A stretch of DNA of 64,000 nt, taken from the NCBI RefSeq assembly GCF_022230925.1, contig NZ_JAKKFH010000021.1:62001-126000 (forward strand). The letters run 5' to 3'. The position numbers were made by a program, and so were the translations under genes. Positions 48,505-58,706 of this stretch are shown in pieces. The notes under the pieces are model-generated. The model did no database searches and was not told where the DNA came from. It saw only the letters and a list, made by a program, of their open reading frames with translations. Position 1 is the first letter of the stretch, and the number at the start of each line of letters is the position of its first letter. Origin of the DNA: Micromonospora alfalfae (GTDB lineage Bacteria > Actinomycetota > Actinomycetes > Mycobacteriales > Micromonosporaceae).

Positions 48505-48955
48505 GGTTTTTCTGAGGACACCACGGAGGCACCTCTCCCGAGCAGTTCACAATATGCCGTAGCGGCGACACCGTAGGCACGATTGATAGTCCCCGTTGAC
48601 TGCATCGCATCGTAACTATGAGCTTTTGAAATTGTCTATGCATCGATACTGGTGATTTACCACCGAAGAACAGGGCGAAGCGTCAAAATCGGTCAGCGTT
48701 GAACCGGCCGCCGGTGGCAGGTCCCCGGGGGCGGGCGTGAACGTCCGGCGACTAGCAGGGAAATCCCAGTGCTGTCAGGGATTCTCACCAACCGGGATCG
48801 ACGACCTTGGGTTTCGGGTCGGGGCGTCGCCGCCTCGTTCGAGCGGACCCGCCGCTCAGTGCCTCTGGATCTAGTCTGCAATCCTGGAATCAGGTACGGT
48901 CCCTCTGCCGTCACCCTGTCCTCCCGTTACTTAGAGGAAACAAAGGGGCATAACT
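48505..48955. other. 451-bp divergent control region of the biosynthetic operon
   Basis: No gene seen. The stretch 48545-48665 is clearly richer in A/T than its surroundings and should hold the promoter of the minus-strand operon, but I find no consensus pair. A TTGAAATTGTCTATGCATCGAT segment region near 48625-48648 is the most AT-rich part. Bases 48690-48800 are GC-rich with possible secondary structure but match no riboswitch class I know. AAAGGGGC ahead of GTG 48956 is the ribosome site of the binding protein. Confidence 0.5.
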
Positions 48956-49774
48956 GTGAATATCCATAAGCCGTTCCGAGTCATCGGTCTTGTTCTTACT
49001 GTCGGTGCGCTTGCCCTCAGTGCCGGATGTGCCAAGAAGGATCAGGGCGAGGTTCAGACCAGCGGGGTCAAGCTCATCAAGGCGGGCACCCTGACCATCT
49101 GCACCCACCTGCCGTACCCGCCGTTCCAGTCCAAGGACGCCAGCGGCAAGGTGGTGGGATTCGACGTCGACGTGATGGATCTGGTCGCCAGGAAGTTGGG
49201 CGTCGAGCAGGCGATAGTCGACACGCCGTTCGAGGGGATCAAGTCCGGTCAGGACCTGAACACCGGCAAGTGTGACGCCGCCGCCGCGGGCATGACGATC
49301 ACCGAGGAACGGCAGAAGGTGATGGACTTCTCCGCCCCCTACTTCGACGCGACCCAGGCGATGCTGGTCAAGACCGGCAAGTCGTACAAGTCGCTGGACG
49401 ACCTGAAGGGCCGGAAGGTCGGCGTGCAGGCGGCGACCACGGGCCGTGACTACGCCCGCAGGTTCGAGAAGGAGAAGAGCCTCCAGCTCGTCGAGTTCGA
49501 GGACCTCGCCGCCGAGCAGCAGGCTCTCGCCACCGGGCAGATCGAGGCCGCCATCAACGACCTGCCGGTCTGGGCCGAGTACATCAAGGAGAACCCGGGT
49601 GGCTTCGAGGTGGCGGCCGAGTTCGACACCGGCGAGCAGTACGGGATCTCGGTGAAGAAGGGCGGCAACCCGGAACTGCTCAAGACGATCAACGAGGAGT
49701 TGGCCAAGGCGAAGCAGGACGGCACGTACGACGCGCTCTACGAGAAGTGGATCGGTAAGAAGCCGGCCGTCTGA
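48956..49774 (+). CDS. Amino-acid-type ABC transporter substrate-binding lipoprotein
   Basis: 272 residues. Lipobox LSAGC with lipid Cys25. The SBP_bac_3 fold follows: GTLTICTHLPYPPFQSKD, VVGFDVDVMDLVARKLG, and AAAAGMTITEERQKVMDFSAPYF, as in polar amino acid binders. GTG 48956 follows AAAGGGG. No permease or ATPase gene is nearby, so it is an orphan. It is divergent from the NRPS operon across the shared control region and may bind a precursor, or the product itself as a sensor. Confidence 0.9.
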   Translation: MNIHKPFRVIGLVLTVGALALSAGCAKKDQGEVQTSGVKLIKAGTLTICTHLPYPPFQSKDASGKVVGFDVDVMDLVARKLGVEQAIVDTPFEGIKSGQDLNTGKCDAAAAGMTITEERQKVMDFSAPYFDATQAMLVKTGKSYKSLDDLKGRKVGVQAATTGRDYARRFEKEKSLQLVEFEDLAAEQQALATGQIEAAINDLPVWAEYIKENPGGFEVAAEFDTGEQYGISVKKGGNPELLKTINEELAKAKQDGTYDALYEKWIGKKPAV

Positions 49775-49837
49775 CCCGACCCCCGTCCGCTCCGGCCCCT
49801 GGTTGGCGCTCCACCCCGGCCCTGTCGCAACCGGCGG

Positions 49838-49887
49838 TTGGGTCGCCGGGACCTGTCCGGGTACGTTAGCCTAACGATCGTTTAGGC
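49838..49887 (+). promoter_or_regulatory. Promoter and dyad operator before the carboxyltransferase gene
   Basis: TTGGGT (49838-49843), 18 bases, TACGTT (49862-49867), then GCCTAA-N7-TTAGGC (49869-49887) with the self-complementary core AACGATCGTT inside. The dyad overlaps the expected transcription start, as a TetR operator would. The TetR protein at 31327 is the natural candidate, but no second copy of the dyad lies near its own gene. Confidence 0.5.
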
Positions 49888-49940
49888 GGTTGGCGTGCCC
49901 GCACGGTAACCGGCCGGGGTGGCGGCAGTAGGGGGTCGGC

Positions 49941-51473
49941 GTGACGCTCGACGGTGAGGCACTGGAGCAACTGCGCAAGCGGGCCAGGTCCGGCGGCGCG
50001 GACAAGTACCACGCGGCCAACGCGGCCAAGGGCAAGCTCTTCGCCCGTGAGCGGGTCGCGCTTTTGGTCGACGAGGGCTCGTTCGTCGAGGACGGCCTCT
50101 ACGCCAACACGATGGCCGAAGGGTTGCCCGCCGACGGCGTGGTGACCGGCACCGCCACCATCGACGGCCGACAGGTCTGCCTGATGGCCAACGACTCCAC
50201 GGTCAAGGCCGGCAGCTGGGGCGCCCGCACCGTCGAGAAGATCATCAGGATCATCGAGCGGGCGTACGGCGCCGGCGTGCCGATGGTCTACCTCGTCGAC
50301 TCGGCCGGTGCCCGGATCACCGACCAGGTCGATCTCTTCCCCGGCCGTCGTGGCGCCGGCAAGATCTTCTGGAACCAGGTCCGCGCCTCGGGCTCGATCC
50401 CGCAGGTCTGCGCGCTGTTCGGCCCGAGCGCCGCCGGTGGGGCGTACATCCCGGCGTTCTGCGACGTGGTGGCGCTCGTCGACGGCAACGCCAGCATGTA
50501 CCTCGGCTCCGACCGGATGGTCGAGATGGTCACCGGCGAGAAGACCACCCTGGAGGCGATGGGCGGGGCGAAGGTGCACACCGCCGAATCCGGCGTGGGG
50601 CACTTCCTCTGCAAGACCGAGGCCGACGCGCTCGACGTCGTGAAGACCTACCTGTCGTACCTGCCGGCGAACTGGACGCAAGCGCCGCCGACCGCACCGG
50701 CGGTCGCCGCGCCAGCGAAGGCCGACCTGGCCGCGCTGGTGCCGGCCAGCGAGCGGCAGGCGTTCGACATGCGACGGTACGTCAAGGGCCTGCTCGACGA
50801 GGGTTCCTTCTTCGAGATCCAGGCGCTCTGGGCCAAGGAGTTGACCATCGGCTTCGGCCGTCTCGACGGGCAGGTCGTCGGCGTGGTCGGCAACAACTCG
50901 ATGTTCAAGGGCGGCGTGCTCTTCGTCGACTCGGCAGACAAGGCAACCCGGTTCGTGCAGCTCTGCGACGCGTTCAACGTGCCGCTGCTGTTCCTCAGTG
51001 ACGTGCCCGGCTTCATGGTCGGCAGCGCTGTGGAGAAGCAGGGCATCATCCGACACGGCGCAAAGATGATCACCGCGATCTCCGAGGCGACAGTTCCGAA
51101 GATCTGCGTGGTGGTCCGCAAGGCGTACGGCGCCGGTCTCTACGCGATGGCCGGCCCCGGGTTCGAGCCGGACGCCACTATCGCGCTGCCGACCGCGAAG
51201 ATCGCCGTGATGGGCGCCGAGGCGGCAGTGAACGCGGTCTACGCCAACAAGATTGCCGCCATCGCGGACGAGGACGAGCGGGCGGCCTTCGTCGCCGCCA
51301 AACGGGCCGAGTACGAGCAGGACATCGACGTCGTCCGGCTGGCCAGCGAGTTGGTGGTGGACGCCATCGTCGAGCCGCACGACCTGCGCACCGAGCTGGT
51401 CCGTCGCTTCGCGGCGGCGCGTACCAAGGATCGGCACTTCTCCCGCCGTCGGCACGGCGTCACCCCGGTCTGA
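49941..51473 (+). CDS. Acyl-CoA carboxylase carboxyltransferase (beta) subunit
   Basis: 510 residues, with N- and C-terminal crotonase-fold halves joined near residue 250. Motifs: DSAGARITDQVDLFPGRRGAGKIF, FGPSAAGGAYIPAFCD, FLSDVPGFMVG, RKAYGAGLYAMAGPGFEPD. It transfers carboxyl from biotin to an acyl-CoA; in this setting 3-methylcrotonyl-CoA is the likeliest substrate, though propionyl- or other acyl-CoAs cannot be excluded. GTG 49941 begins the conserved leader (LEQLRKRARSGG). It must work with a biotin carboxylase such as the one at 31998. Confidence 0.92.
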   Translation: MTLDGEALEQLRKRARSGGADKYHAANAAKGKLFARERVALLVDEGSFVEDGLYANTMAEGLPADGVVTGTATIDGRQVCLMANDSTVKAGSWGARTVEKIIRIIERAYGAGVPMVYLVDSAGARITDQVDLFPGRRGAGKIFWNQVRASGSIPQVCALFGPSAAGGAYIPAFCDVVALVDGNASMYLGSDRMVEMVTGEKTTLEAMGGAKVHTAESGVGHFLCKTEADALDVVKTYLSYLPANWTQAPPTAPAVAAPAKADLAALVPASERQAFDMRRYVKGLLDEGSFFEIQALWAKELTIGFGRLDGQVVGVVGNNSMFKGGVLFVDSADKATRFVQLCDAFNVPLLFLSDVPGFMVGSAVEKQGIIRHGAKMITAISEATVPKICVVVRKAYGAGLYAMAGPGFEPDATIALPTAKIAVMGAEAAVNAVYANKIAAIADEDERAAFVAAKRAEYEQDIDVVRLASELVVDAIVEPHDLRTELVRRFAAARTKDRHFSRRRHGVTPV

Positions 51474-51551
51474 TCACCGACTCAGGCCCGCACAGCGACC
51501 CGCTCCCGGCGTCACGAGCGCCGAGGCGGACCGTCCTTACAGGAGGATGAG

Positions 51552-52700
<1,149 letters not shown>

Positions 52701-52833
52701 GTGGTCCAGCCGAACTGATCGGCCGGTCGTCCCGGACGGACTGCCCGTACGGCTGTCGGGTTTCGGCGAGTGGGCGTCAGTAGCCCGACGTTCGACTGCC
52801 GACGGTCGGAGTCCATCCGTACTCTTCGTGCCC

Positions 52834-55488
52834 ATGACTCCGGATCATGACTGGTCGCGGAGCCCGGCTGGGCGTACCACTCTGCCGGAGCTGCTCCGCG
52901 GGCATCGACGCGCAGCCGGCCTCACCCAGGCCGAGCTGGCGTCCCGGGCCGGGGTGGGTGTGCGTACGGTGCGTGACCTGGAACGTGGCCGGTCGATCCG
53001 GCCACAACGCACCACTGTCGAGCTGCTCGCCGGTGCGCTGGCGCTGACCGGCACCAGTCGGGCGGCGTTCCTGGCCGCGGCCCGCGGCGCCGGTGTCGAA
53101 TCGGCCTCGTCGGACGCCACCTCGACGGCGTTCCCGGTCGGCGGCAACGCCGCCTCGGCGGCCGCACCCGCCGACCCGTCGGTAGCGCTCCCGCCGCCGG
53201 TCGCGTTGATCGGCCGGGAACGCGACCTCACCGAGCTGGCCGGAATGCTGACCGCGGAGCGGGGGCCCCGGTTGGTGAGCCTCGTCGGGTTGGCCGGCGT
53301 CGGCAAGACCGCCCTGGCGACATCTGTGGCGCACCTGGTGGCCGCCGCCCACCCGGCCGGTGTTGCCGGGGTGCTGGTGGGCGAGGGCGCGGACGGTCCG
53401 GACGTGCTCGCCGCCTCGATGTCGGTGCTCGGCGTGGCGCGCCTGTCCGAACTCGTGGCGCTGCTCGCCGGGCGGCCGACGCTGCTGGTGATGGACGCGG
53501 TGGAGCGTTCCCCGGGTCCGGTGGCCGCGACAGTGCACCGGTTGCTCGGCGCACTGCCCTCGCTGCGGGTGCTGGTCACCGGGCGACACCCGGTCGGCCT
53601 GCCCGGCGAGCGGGTCTGGCCGGTCGCGCCGCTCGACGTGCCACCACCGGAGGCCGAGCACTCCGGGCTCGAATCGTGGCCGGCGGTCGCGTTGTTCACC
53701 GCCCGGCTCGCTCAGGTCCGCCGTGAGCCACCCGTGCCCGCCGAGCTGCCGGCGCTCGCCGCGTTGGTGCGCCGTTTGGGCGGCCTGCCGTTGGCCATCG
53801 AGCTGATGGCCGCCCGGGGCCGTCTCCTCGACCTCACCGAACTGCTCGACCGGTACGGCGACCGGGTGCTCGACCTGGCCACCCCCGCCGACGGGCCCGC
53901 CCACCCGACCTGGGACGAACCGGAGGCGCTCGGCAGCCGGACCAGCGGACCCGACACCCGTGCGGCGGTCTCGGTCGCCGTCACACTGCGGGACGCGGTG
54001 GCGTTCAGCTACCGCCTGTTGGCGTCGGACGAGCAGGCCGCGCTGCGGCAGCTGGCCGTCTTCGGTAACCGTTGGTCGGTCGAGTTGGCCGAGGAGATGC
54101 TCGCCGACGAGGCGGACCGGGACGGCACGGTGGCGATCGACCCGGTTCCACTGTTGGACCGCTTCGTCGAGTTGGGGCTGCTGAGCGTACGCGGAACCGG
54201 GTCGTTCCGGTTCCGGCTGCTCGACGCGGTCCGCGACTACGCCGTCGAGCAGGCGGCCGGTGGAGGTGAGCTGACCTGTATCCGGCGTCGCCATGCGGAG
54301 GTCATCGCGCGGCTGGTGGCACGTACCGCCAGTGACCTGATCGGCCCACGGTTACCCGACGCGGTGCACCGGCTGGACGAGATGAGCAGTGACATCAGCT
54401 CGTCGTTGGCCCATGCGGCTACCGACGACCCGTTGACAGCGCTGCGACTGGCGGCCTGTCTGACCCGCTGGTGGCGGTTCCGCGGACGCGACGTCGTCGG
54501 GCGGCAGTGGCTGCGGCGGCTGCTGGCGGACCCGCGGACCGCCGACGCCGATCCTCTTCTGCGTGGCTGGGCCGCCCTCGGGGTCGCCCGGCTCGCGGCG
54601 GAGCACGGCGCGGGCGCCGAGGAGTTGTCGACGGCCCGTGCGGCGTTGGACACCTTCCGGCAGGCCGGCGACGTCACCGGGGAGTTGGAGGCGCGAAACG
54701 TGCTCGGCACCCTGCTGATCTCCGTCGGGCGGCAGGACGAGGCTCGCGAGCAGGCCGAGGCGCTGCTGCGGTTGGCCGCCCGCAACGGGCGGACCCGGGA
54801 CCTGGCGGTGGCCCAGAACAGCCTCGCCTGGCACGAGATCCGCACGGGCGATCTGGCTGCGGCCCGCCGCCGGCTCGCCGCTGTGGACCGACTCGCCGCC
54901 GAGAGTGGGGAGCAGCGACTGCGGGTGCTGGGCTGGGCCAATCGCGCCGAGGTCGCCCGGTTGGAGGGCTGGTACGCGGACGCCATCGATCGCGGCCGGC
55001 GGGCGATCGCGGCCCTGTCCGAGCTGGGTGATCCCGGGCGTCGCCGTCGGGTGCTCGGGACCGTCGGGCTGGCACTCGCCCAGGACGGGCGGGCCGCGGA
55101 GGCTACCGAGGTGCTGACCGAGTTGCGCGCCGGGGGCGTGGAGGCGCTGCCGGCGCGGCCGACGGTGCCGCGACCGCGCTCGGACGACGCGGCGCTGGCC
55201 TGGGGTGGGCCGGAGGCCGGGCTCTGTGCGTTGATCGAGGGGAACCTGGCGCTGCACCGGGGCGACCGGGAGTTGGCTGCCGAGTGGTTCGCGGCCGCCG
55301 CCGACCATGCGGGGCAGGATCGCCGCGACGTGGTGGAGGCGCTGGTTGGGCTGGCTGCGAGCACTGCGGACCCGTCGGTGCTCGATCGACTGGACCGGGT
55401 CTGTGTGGAGGGCGGCATCCGGCTGTTGCCGCAGGAGTCGGGGCTGCTCTACGCGCTGATCGCCGCCCGGGGCGGAACGGCTCGGTAG
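52834..55488 (+). CDS. XRE-HTH / NB-ARC ATPase / TPR transcriptional regulator
   Basis: 884 residues. N-terminal HTH_3 (LLRGHRRAAGLTQAELASRAGVGVRTVRDLERG, about 20-55), then an AAA/NB-ARC domain with Walker A GLAGVGKTALA near 152 and Walker B-like LLVMDAVE near 218, a winged-helix part near 400-460, and C-terminal TPR-like helices. This STAND architecture is common for actinobacterial regulators of secondary metabolism and development. ATG 52834 has no ribosome site; a TACTCT eight bases upstream suggests a leaderless message (GTG 52828 is an alternative). It may or may not control the cluster at 35-48 kb. Confidence 0.88.
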   Translation: MTPDHDWSRSPAGRTTLPELLRGHRRAAGLTQAELASRAGVGVRTVRDLERGRSIRPQRTTVELLAGALALTGTSRAAFLAAARGAGVESASSDATSTAFPVGGNAASAAAPADPSVALPPPVALIGRERDLTELAGMLTAERGPRLVSLVGLAGVGKTALATSVAHLVAAAHPAGVAGVLVGEGADGPDVLAASMSVLGVARLSELVALLAGRPTLLVMDAVERSPGPVAATVHRLLGALPSLRVLVTGRHPVGLPGERVWPVAPLDVPPPEAEHSGLESWPAVALFTARLAQVRREPPVPAELPALAALVRRLGGLPLAIELMAARGRLLDLTELLDRYGDRVLDLATPADGPAHPTWDEPEALGSRTSGPDTRAAVSVAVTLRDAVAFSYRLLASDEQAALRQLAVFGNRWSVELAEEMLADEADRDGTVAIDPVPLLDRFVELGLLSVRGTGSFRFRLLDAVRDYAVEQAAGGGELTCIRRRHAEVIARLVARTASDLIGPRLPDAVHRLDEMSSDISSSLAHAATDDPLTALRLAACLTRWWRFRGRDVVGRQWLRRLLADPRTADADPLLRGWAALGVARLAAEHGAGAEELSTARAALDTFRQAGDVTGELEARNVLGTLLISVGRQDEAREQAEALLRLAARNGRTRDLAVAQNSLAWHEIRTGDLAAARRRLAAVDRLAAESGEQRLRVLGWANRAEVARLEGWYADAIDRGRRAIAALSELGDPGRRRRVLGTVGLALAQDGRAAEATEVLTELRAGGVEALPARPTVPRPRSDDAALAWGGPEAGLCALIEGNLALHRGDRELAAEWFAAAADHAGQDRRDVVEALVGLAASTADPSVLDRLDRVCVEGGIRLLPQESGLLYALIAARGGTAR

Positions 55489-55608
55489 CCTGCGCTTTTC
55501 CCGGGCGAATCGCGACGGGAGAGTGGCGCGGGCGAAGAGCCCCCTTTGGTGCTACCCCTCGCTGATCGCCCGCGCCGTCACCCCCCGGTGATCCCCGGTG
55601 CAGGAAGC

Positions 55609-55629
55609 CTGCCACCGGCGCGGTGGCAG
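55609..55629. terminator. Hairpin between convergent genes
   Basis: CTGCCACC (55609-55616) pairs with GGTGGCAG (55622-55629) around GGCGC. It lies between the STAND regulator and the marR gene. No U-tract, so its strength is uncertain. Confidence 0.5.
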
Positions 55630-55717
55630 AAAGTCGGCTTGGACCGAATCCTCCAGCTTGGCTGGGTCAGTTCTGCCGGTCTTTCTGCCGCTGCCGCCGC
55701 CCGACGGCGAGGGCTGA

Positions 55718-56236
55718 TCAGTGTCGTCGGTTGGCGTTGTCGGTGGCGGCGACCTGCTCCGGGCTGACGTCGTCACTGCCGGCGGTGGCACACGGATGCG
55801 CGGCGTCACGGACCCGCCGCAACCCGTCGAGGAGGGCCGCCAGCGCCTCGGGGTCGAGCTGCCCGGTGAACCACTGCTCGATCATCTGCAGATGCCCGGG
55901 CAGCGTCTCGTTCAGGCGTTGCATCCCGGAGCCGGTGACCACCGCGTACGAGCTGCGTCGGTCGTTCGGGCAGGCCCGGCGGGTGAGTAACCCGTCGCGC
56001 TCCATCCTGTCGACCACCCTGGTCACTCCGCTGGTCGACAGGGAGGTCTGTGCGGCGAGGTCGGTCATGCGTAGTTGGTTGCCCGGTGAGCGGGCCAGTC
56101 GGGTGATGACCTCGAACTCGACCGCGGAGAGGCCGTGCTCCTCGAGTTGGGCGTTGAACCGGGCCGACAGCCCGGCGTGTGCCTCGAAGAGCAGGCCGAC
56201 GGCGGTGATCCGGGGATCGTCGAAGACGTTGGTCAC
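55718..56236 (-). CDS. MarR family transcriptional regulator
   Basis: 172 residues from GTG 56236; an upstream in-frame TTG at 56293 would run through the promoter of the divergent gene. Winged helix is seen in LRMTDLAAQTSLSTSGVTRVVDRMERDGLLTRRACPNDRRSSYAVVT with the Asp-Arg wing. It is divergent from yceI-like gene across 99 bp that contain a dyad, so it most likely represses that gene. Confidence 0.88.
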   Translation of the reverse strand: MTNVFDDPRITAVGLLFEAHAGLSARFNAQLEEHGLSAVEFEVITRLARSPGNQLRMTDLAAQTSLSTSGVTRVVDRMERDGLLTRRACPNDRRSSYAVVTGSGMQRLNETLPGHLQMIEQWFTGQLDPEALAALLDGLRRVRDAAHPCATAGSDDVSPEQVAATDNANRRH

Positions 56237-56255
56237 CCGTTCATCATACCAGTGC

Positions 56256-56311
56256 TTGACACGGGGAATGTTGTTGCGGTTATAGTTGCTCAAGCAGTCG
56301 TTGGGCTACTA
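56256..56311 (+). promoter_or_regulatory. YceI-gene promoter with MarR-type dyad operator
   Basis: TTGACA (56256-56261) and TTATAG (56280-56285, 18-bp gap; TATAGT at 19 bp also possible) form the best sigma-70-like promoter in the window. The imperfect dyad TAGTtGCtCAA (56283-56293), seven bases, TTGgGCtACTA (56301-56311) overlaps the -10 and the start site. Confidence 0.65.
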
Positions 56312-56335
56312 AACAATCTCCTGGAGGACAGCAGC

Positions 56336-56917
56336 ATGACCAGCAGCATCGATGCGGTTACCCGCGACTGGGACGGCCTCACCATCCCGGCGGCCGGCAC
56401 CTACGCGCTCGACGTGGCGCACAAGCGGGTCGGCTTCGTTGCCCGGCACATGATGGTGAGCAAGGTCCGCGGTGAGTTCAACGAGGCGACCGCCACCATC
56501 ACCGTCGCCGAGGACCCGCTGCAGTCGTCGGTCGTCGCCACCATTCAGGCCGCCAGCGTCGACACCACCCAGCCCGACCGGGACGCGCACCTGCGCAGCC
56601 CCGAGTTCCTGGACGCCGAGAAGTTCCCGACGCTCGAGTTCCGCAGCACCGGGGTCAAGTCCCGTCGCGGCGGCGAGTTCGTCCTCACCGGTGAGCTGAC
56701 CATCAAGGACGTCACCCGCCCGGTCGAGCTGGAGGTGGAGTTCGAGGGTGTCGGCCGCAGCCCGTTCGGCCAGGACATCTTCGGCTTCTCCGCGAGCACC
56801 GAGATCGACCGCGAGGAGTTCGGCCTGACCTGGAACGTCGCCCTGGAGACCGGGGGCGTGCTGGTCAGCCGCAAGATCAAGATCGAGATCGAGGGCGAGG
56901 CCGTTCGTCAGGCCTGA
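56336..56917 (+). CDS. YceI family protein
   Basis: 193 residues, lipocalin-like beta barrel that binds polyisoprenoid-type lipids in studied members. Seen: AGTYALDVAHKRVGFVARHMMVSKVRGEF, DAHLRSPEFLDAEKFPTLEF, GELTIKDVTRPVELEVEF and FGFSASTEIDREEFGLTWN. No signal peptide, as usual in actinobacteria. ATG 56336 has GGAGGA upstream. Regulated by the divergent MarR protein through the operator at 56283. Confidence 0.92.
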   Translation: MTSSIDAVTRDWDGLTIPAAGTYALDVAHKRVGFVARHMMVSKVRGEFNEATATITVAEDPLQSSVVATIQAASVDTTQPDRDAHLRSPEFLDAEKFPTLEFRSTGVKSRRGGEFVLTGELTIKDVTRPVELEVEFEGVGRSPFGQDIFGFSASTEIDREEFGLTWNVALETGGVLVSRKIKIEIEGEAVRQA

Positions 56918-56969
56918 TCCCCGGGGATCGCCGGAGAGCCAAGGGGGGTCCTCCCGGCGATCCGGTACG

Positions 56970-57002
56970 CAGGGCCCGCGCCGCACGTCGGCGCGGGCCC
57001 TG
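56970..57002. terminator. Strong hairpin terminator after the YceI gene
   Basis: CAGGGCCCGCGCC (56970-56982) pairs exactly with GGCGCGGGCCCTG (56990-57002), loop GCACGTC. A smaller hairpin (GATCGCCGG / CCGGCGATC, 56926-56962) precedes it. The rest of the 310-bp gap up to 57228 shows only the ribosome site of the next gene. Confidence 0.8.
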
Positions 57003-57227
57003 CGTCGTTCCCGCTCGTGGTAATTGTCACGGGTTGTTCGCACCGCAATCGGGTCAAGCCGGTCGACGACGGGGTACAGATGGCGCCACGAGCGCGTCCG
57101 CCCGGTCGACGTCGGATCACCGCCGTCGACCTCTGGCCCCGGCCAGGTGGGCGCTCTTACCGTGGATGCTTCACAAAGCGCTTCCGGGACGGCAGGATCC
57201 CGACCGCGCCGGCCGTCGGGAGGACAC

Positions 57228-58706
57228 ATGGGCAGGGACGTCTCAGAGGGCGCCTTCACCCGGGATGATCGCGTCCGATATCGGCAGAAGGTGCGGCGGT
57301 GCCTGGACGTCTTCGCCCTGATGCTGGACGACTTCGGCTTCGACGCCGACCGGCCGATGACCGGCCTGGAGATCGAACTCAACCTGGTCGACTCGGCCGC
57401 CGAGCCGGCGATGCGCAACGAGGAGATCCTCGCCGACATCGCGGACCCCCTCTTCCAGACCGAGTTGGGGCAGTTCAACCTGGAACTCAACGCCGAGCCC
57501 CGACTGATCGAGGGCACCGGCTTCGCCGACTACGAGCACGACCTGCGCGGCAGCCTCTCCCGTGCCGACGAGCGTGCCGCCAGATCCGACGCGAAGATCG
57601 TCCTGGTCGGCATCCTGCCCACCCTCACCGAGGGGCACCTGGTCGAGGACAACCTCTCCACCAACGAGCGTTACCGGGTGCTCAACGACCAGATCGTCGG
57701 CGCCCGGGGCGAGGACATCGAGCTGGACATTCGCGGCGTCGAGCAGTTGCGCACGCACACCGACTCGATCGCCCCCGAGGCCGCCTGCACGAGCCTCCAG
57801 TTCCACCTCCAGGTCGCCCCGGACAGCTTCGCCGACTACTGGAACGCGTCCCAGGCCATCGCCGGGGTGCAGGTGGCGGTCGGGGCGAACAGCCCCTTCC
57901 TGTACGGCCGCCAACTGTGGGCCGAAACGCGGATCGCCCTGTTCCAGCAGGCCACCGACACGCGCCCGGACGAGCTGAAGGCCCAGGGCGTACGGCCGCG
58001 GGTGTGGTTCGGCGAACGGTGGATCACCTCGATCTTCGACCTGTTCGAGGAGAACGTCAGGTACTTCCCGCCGCTGCTGCCGATCTGCGAGGACGAGGAC
58101 CCGGTGGAGGTCCTGCACGCCGGCGGTGTGCCGCAGCTCGGGGAGTTGCGGTTGCACAACGGCACCGTCTACCGGTGGAACCGCCCGGTCTACGACATCA
58201 TGAACGGCCGCCCCCACCTGCGGGTGGAGAACCGGGTGCTGCCGGCTGGTCCGACTGTGGTGGACATGCTCGCCAACGCGGCCTTCTACTTCGGGCTGGT
58301 GCGTGGTCTGGCCGAGGCCGACCGACCGATCTGGAGCCAACTCACCTTCAGCTCCGCGGAGGAGAACTTCCAAGCCGCCGCCCGACGTGGCCTCGACGCC
58401 GTGCTGCACTGGCCCGGGCTCGGCGACGTGCCGGTCACCAAGCTGGTCCTGGACCAACTGCTGCCCATCGCCGCCACCGGGCTGGACGGCTTCGGTGTCG
58501 CACCGGCGCAGCGGGACCGGCTGCTCGGCATCATCGAGCAGCGCTGCCGTACCGGCCGCAACGGCGCCGTCTGGCAGACCGAGGCGGTCTGGGCAGCGGA
58601 GCGGCGCCACGGCATGGACCGGGCGGCCGCGCTACACCACATGGTCCAGCGCTACGCCGAACTCCAGCGCACCAACCAACCCATCCACACCTGGCCAACC
58701 AACTAA
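57228..58706 (+). CDS. Glutamate-cysteine ligase family protein (GCS2)
   Basis: 492 residues. The family joins glutamate to cysteine or a related amine with ATP. Seen: MTGLEIELNLVD near 45-55 (the metal/ATP glutamates), FNLELNAEPRLIEG, CTSLQFHLQVAPDSF, AVGANSPFLYGR and RVENRVLPAGPTVVDM. Actinobacteria without glutathione keep such enzymes for ergothioneine (EgtA-type) or unknown gamma-glutamyl products; no egt genes are nearby. ATG 57228 has GGGAGGA upstream. It ends at a symmetrical TAA-C-tract element. Confidence 0.85.
   Translation: MGRDVSEGAFTRDDRVRYRQKVRRCLDVFALMLDDFGFDADRPMTGLEIELNLVDSAAEPAMRNEEILADIADPLFQTELGQFNLELNAEPRLIEGTGFADYEHDLRGSLSRADERAARSDAKIVLVGILPTLTEGHLVEDNLSTNERYRVLNDQIVGARGEDIELDIRGVEQLRTHTDSIAPEAACTSLQFHLQVAPDSFADYWNASQAIAGVQVAVGANSPFLYGRQLWAETRIALFQQATDTRPDELKAQGVRPRVWFGERWITSIFDLFEENVRYFPPLLPICEDEDPVEVLHAGGVPQLGELRLHNGTVYRWNRPVYDIMNGRPHLRVENRVLPAGPTVVDMLANAAFYFGLVRGLAEADRPIWSQLTFSSAEENFQAAARRGLDAVLHWPGLGDVPVTKLVLDQLLPIAATGLDGFGVAPAQRDRLLGIIEQRCRTGRNGAVWQTEAVWAAERRHGMDRAAALHHMVQRYAELQRTNQPIHTWPTN

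Noticed and set aside
48690..48800. Structured GC-rich leader before the binding-protein gene as a riboswitch
   Set aside because: I could not match it to conserved cores of cobalamin, SAM, TPP, ydaO or guanidine classes; a covariance search would be needed.
34502..49774. Region as an integrative element or prophage
   Set aside because: No integrase, transposase, phage gene, tRNA target or flanking attachment repeat is visible, and codon use looks like the rest of the window.
52752..52800. GTCGGG ... CCCGAC inverted repeat upstream of the STAND regulator as an operator
   Set aside because: Arms are only six bases with a long gap, expected by chance at this GC content.
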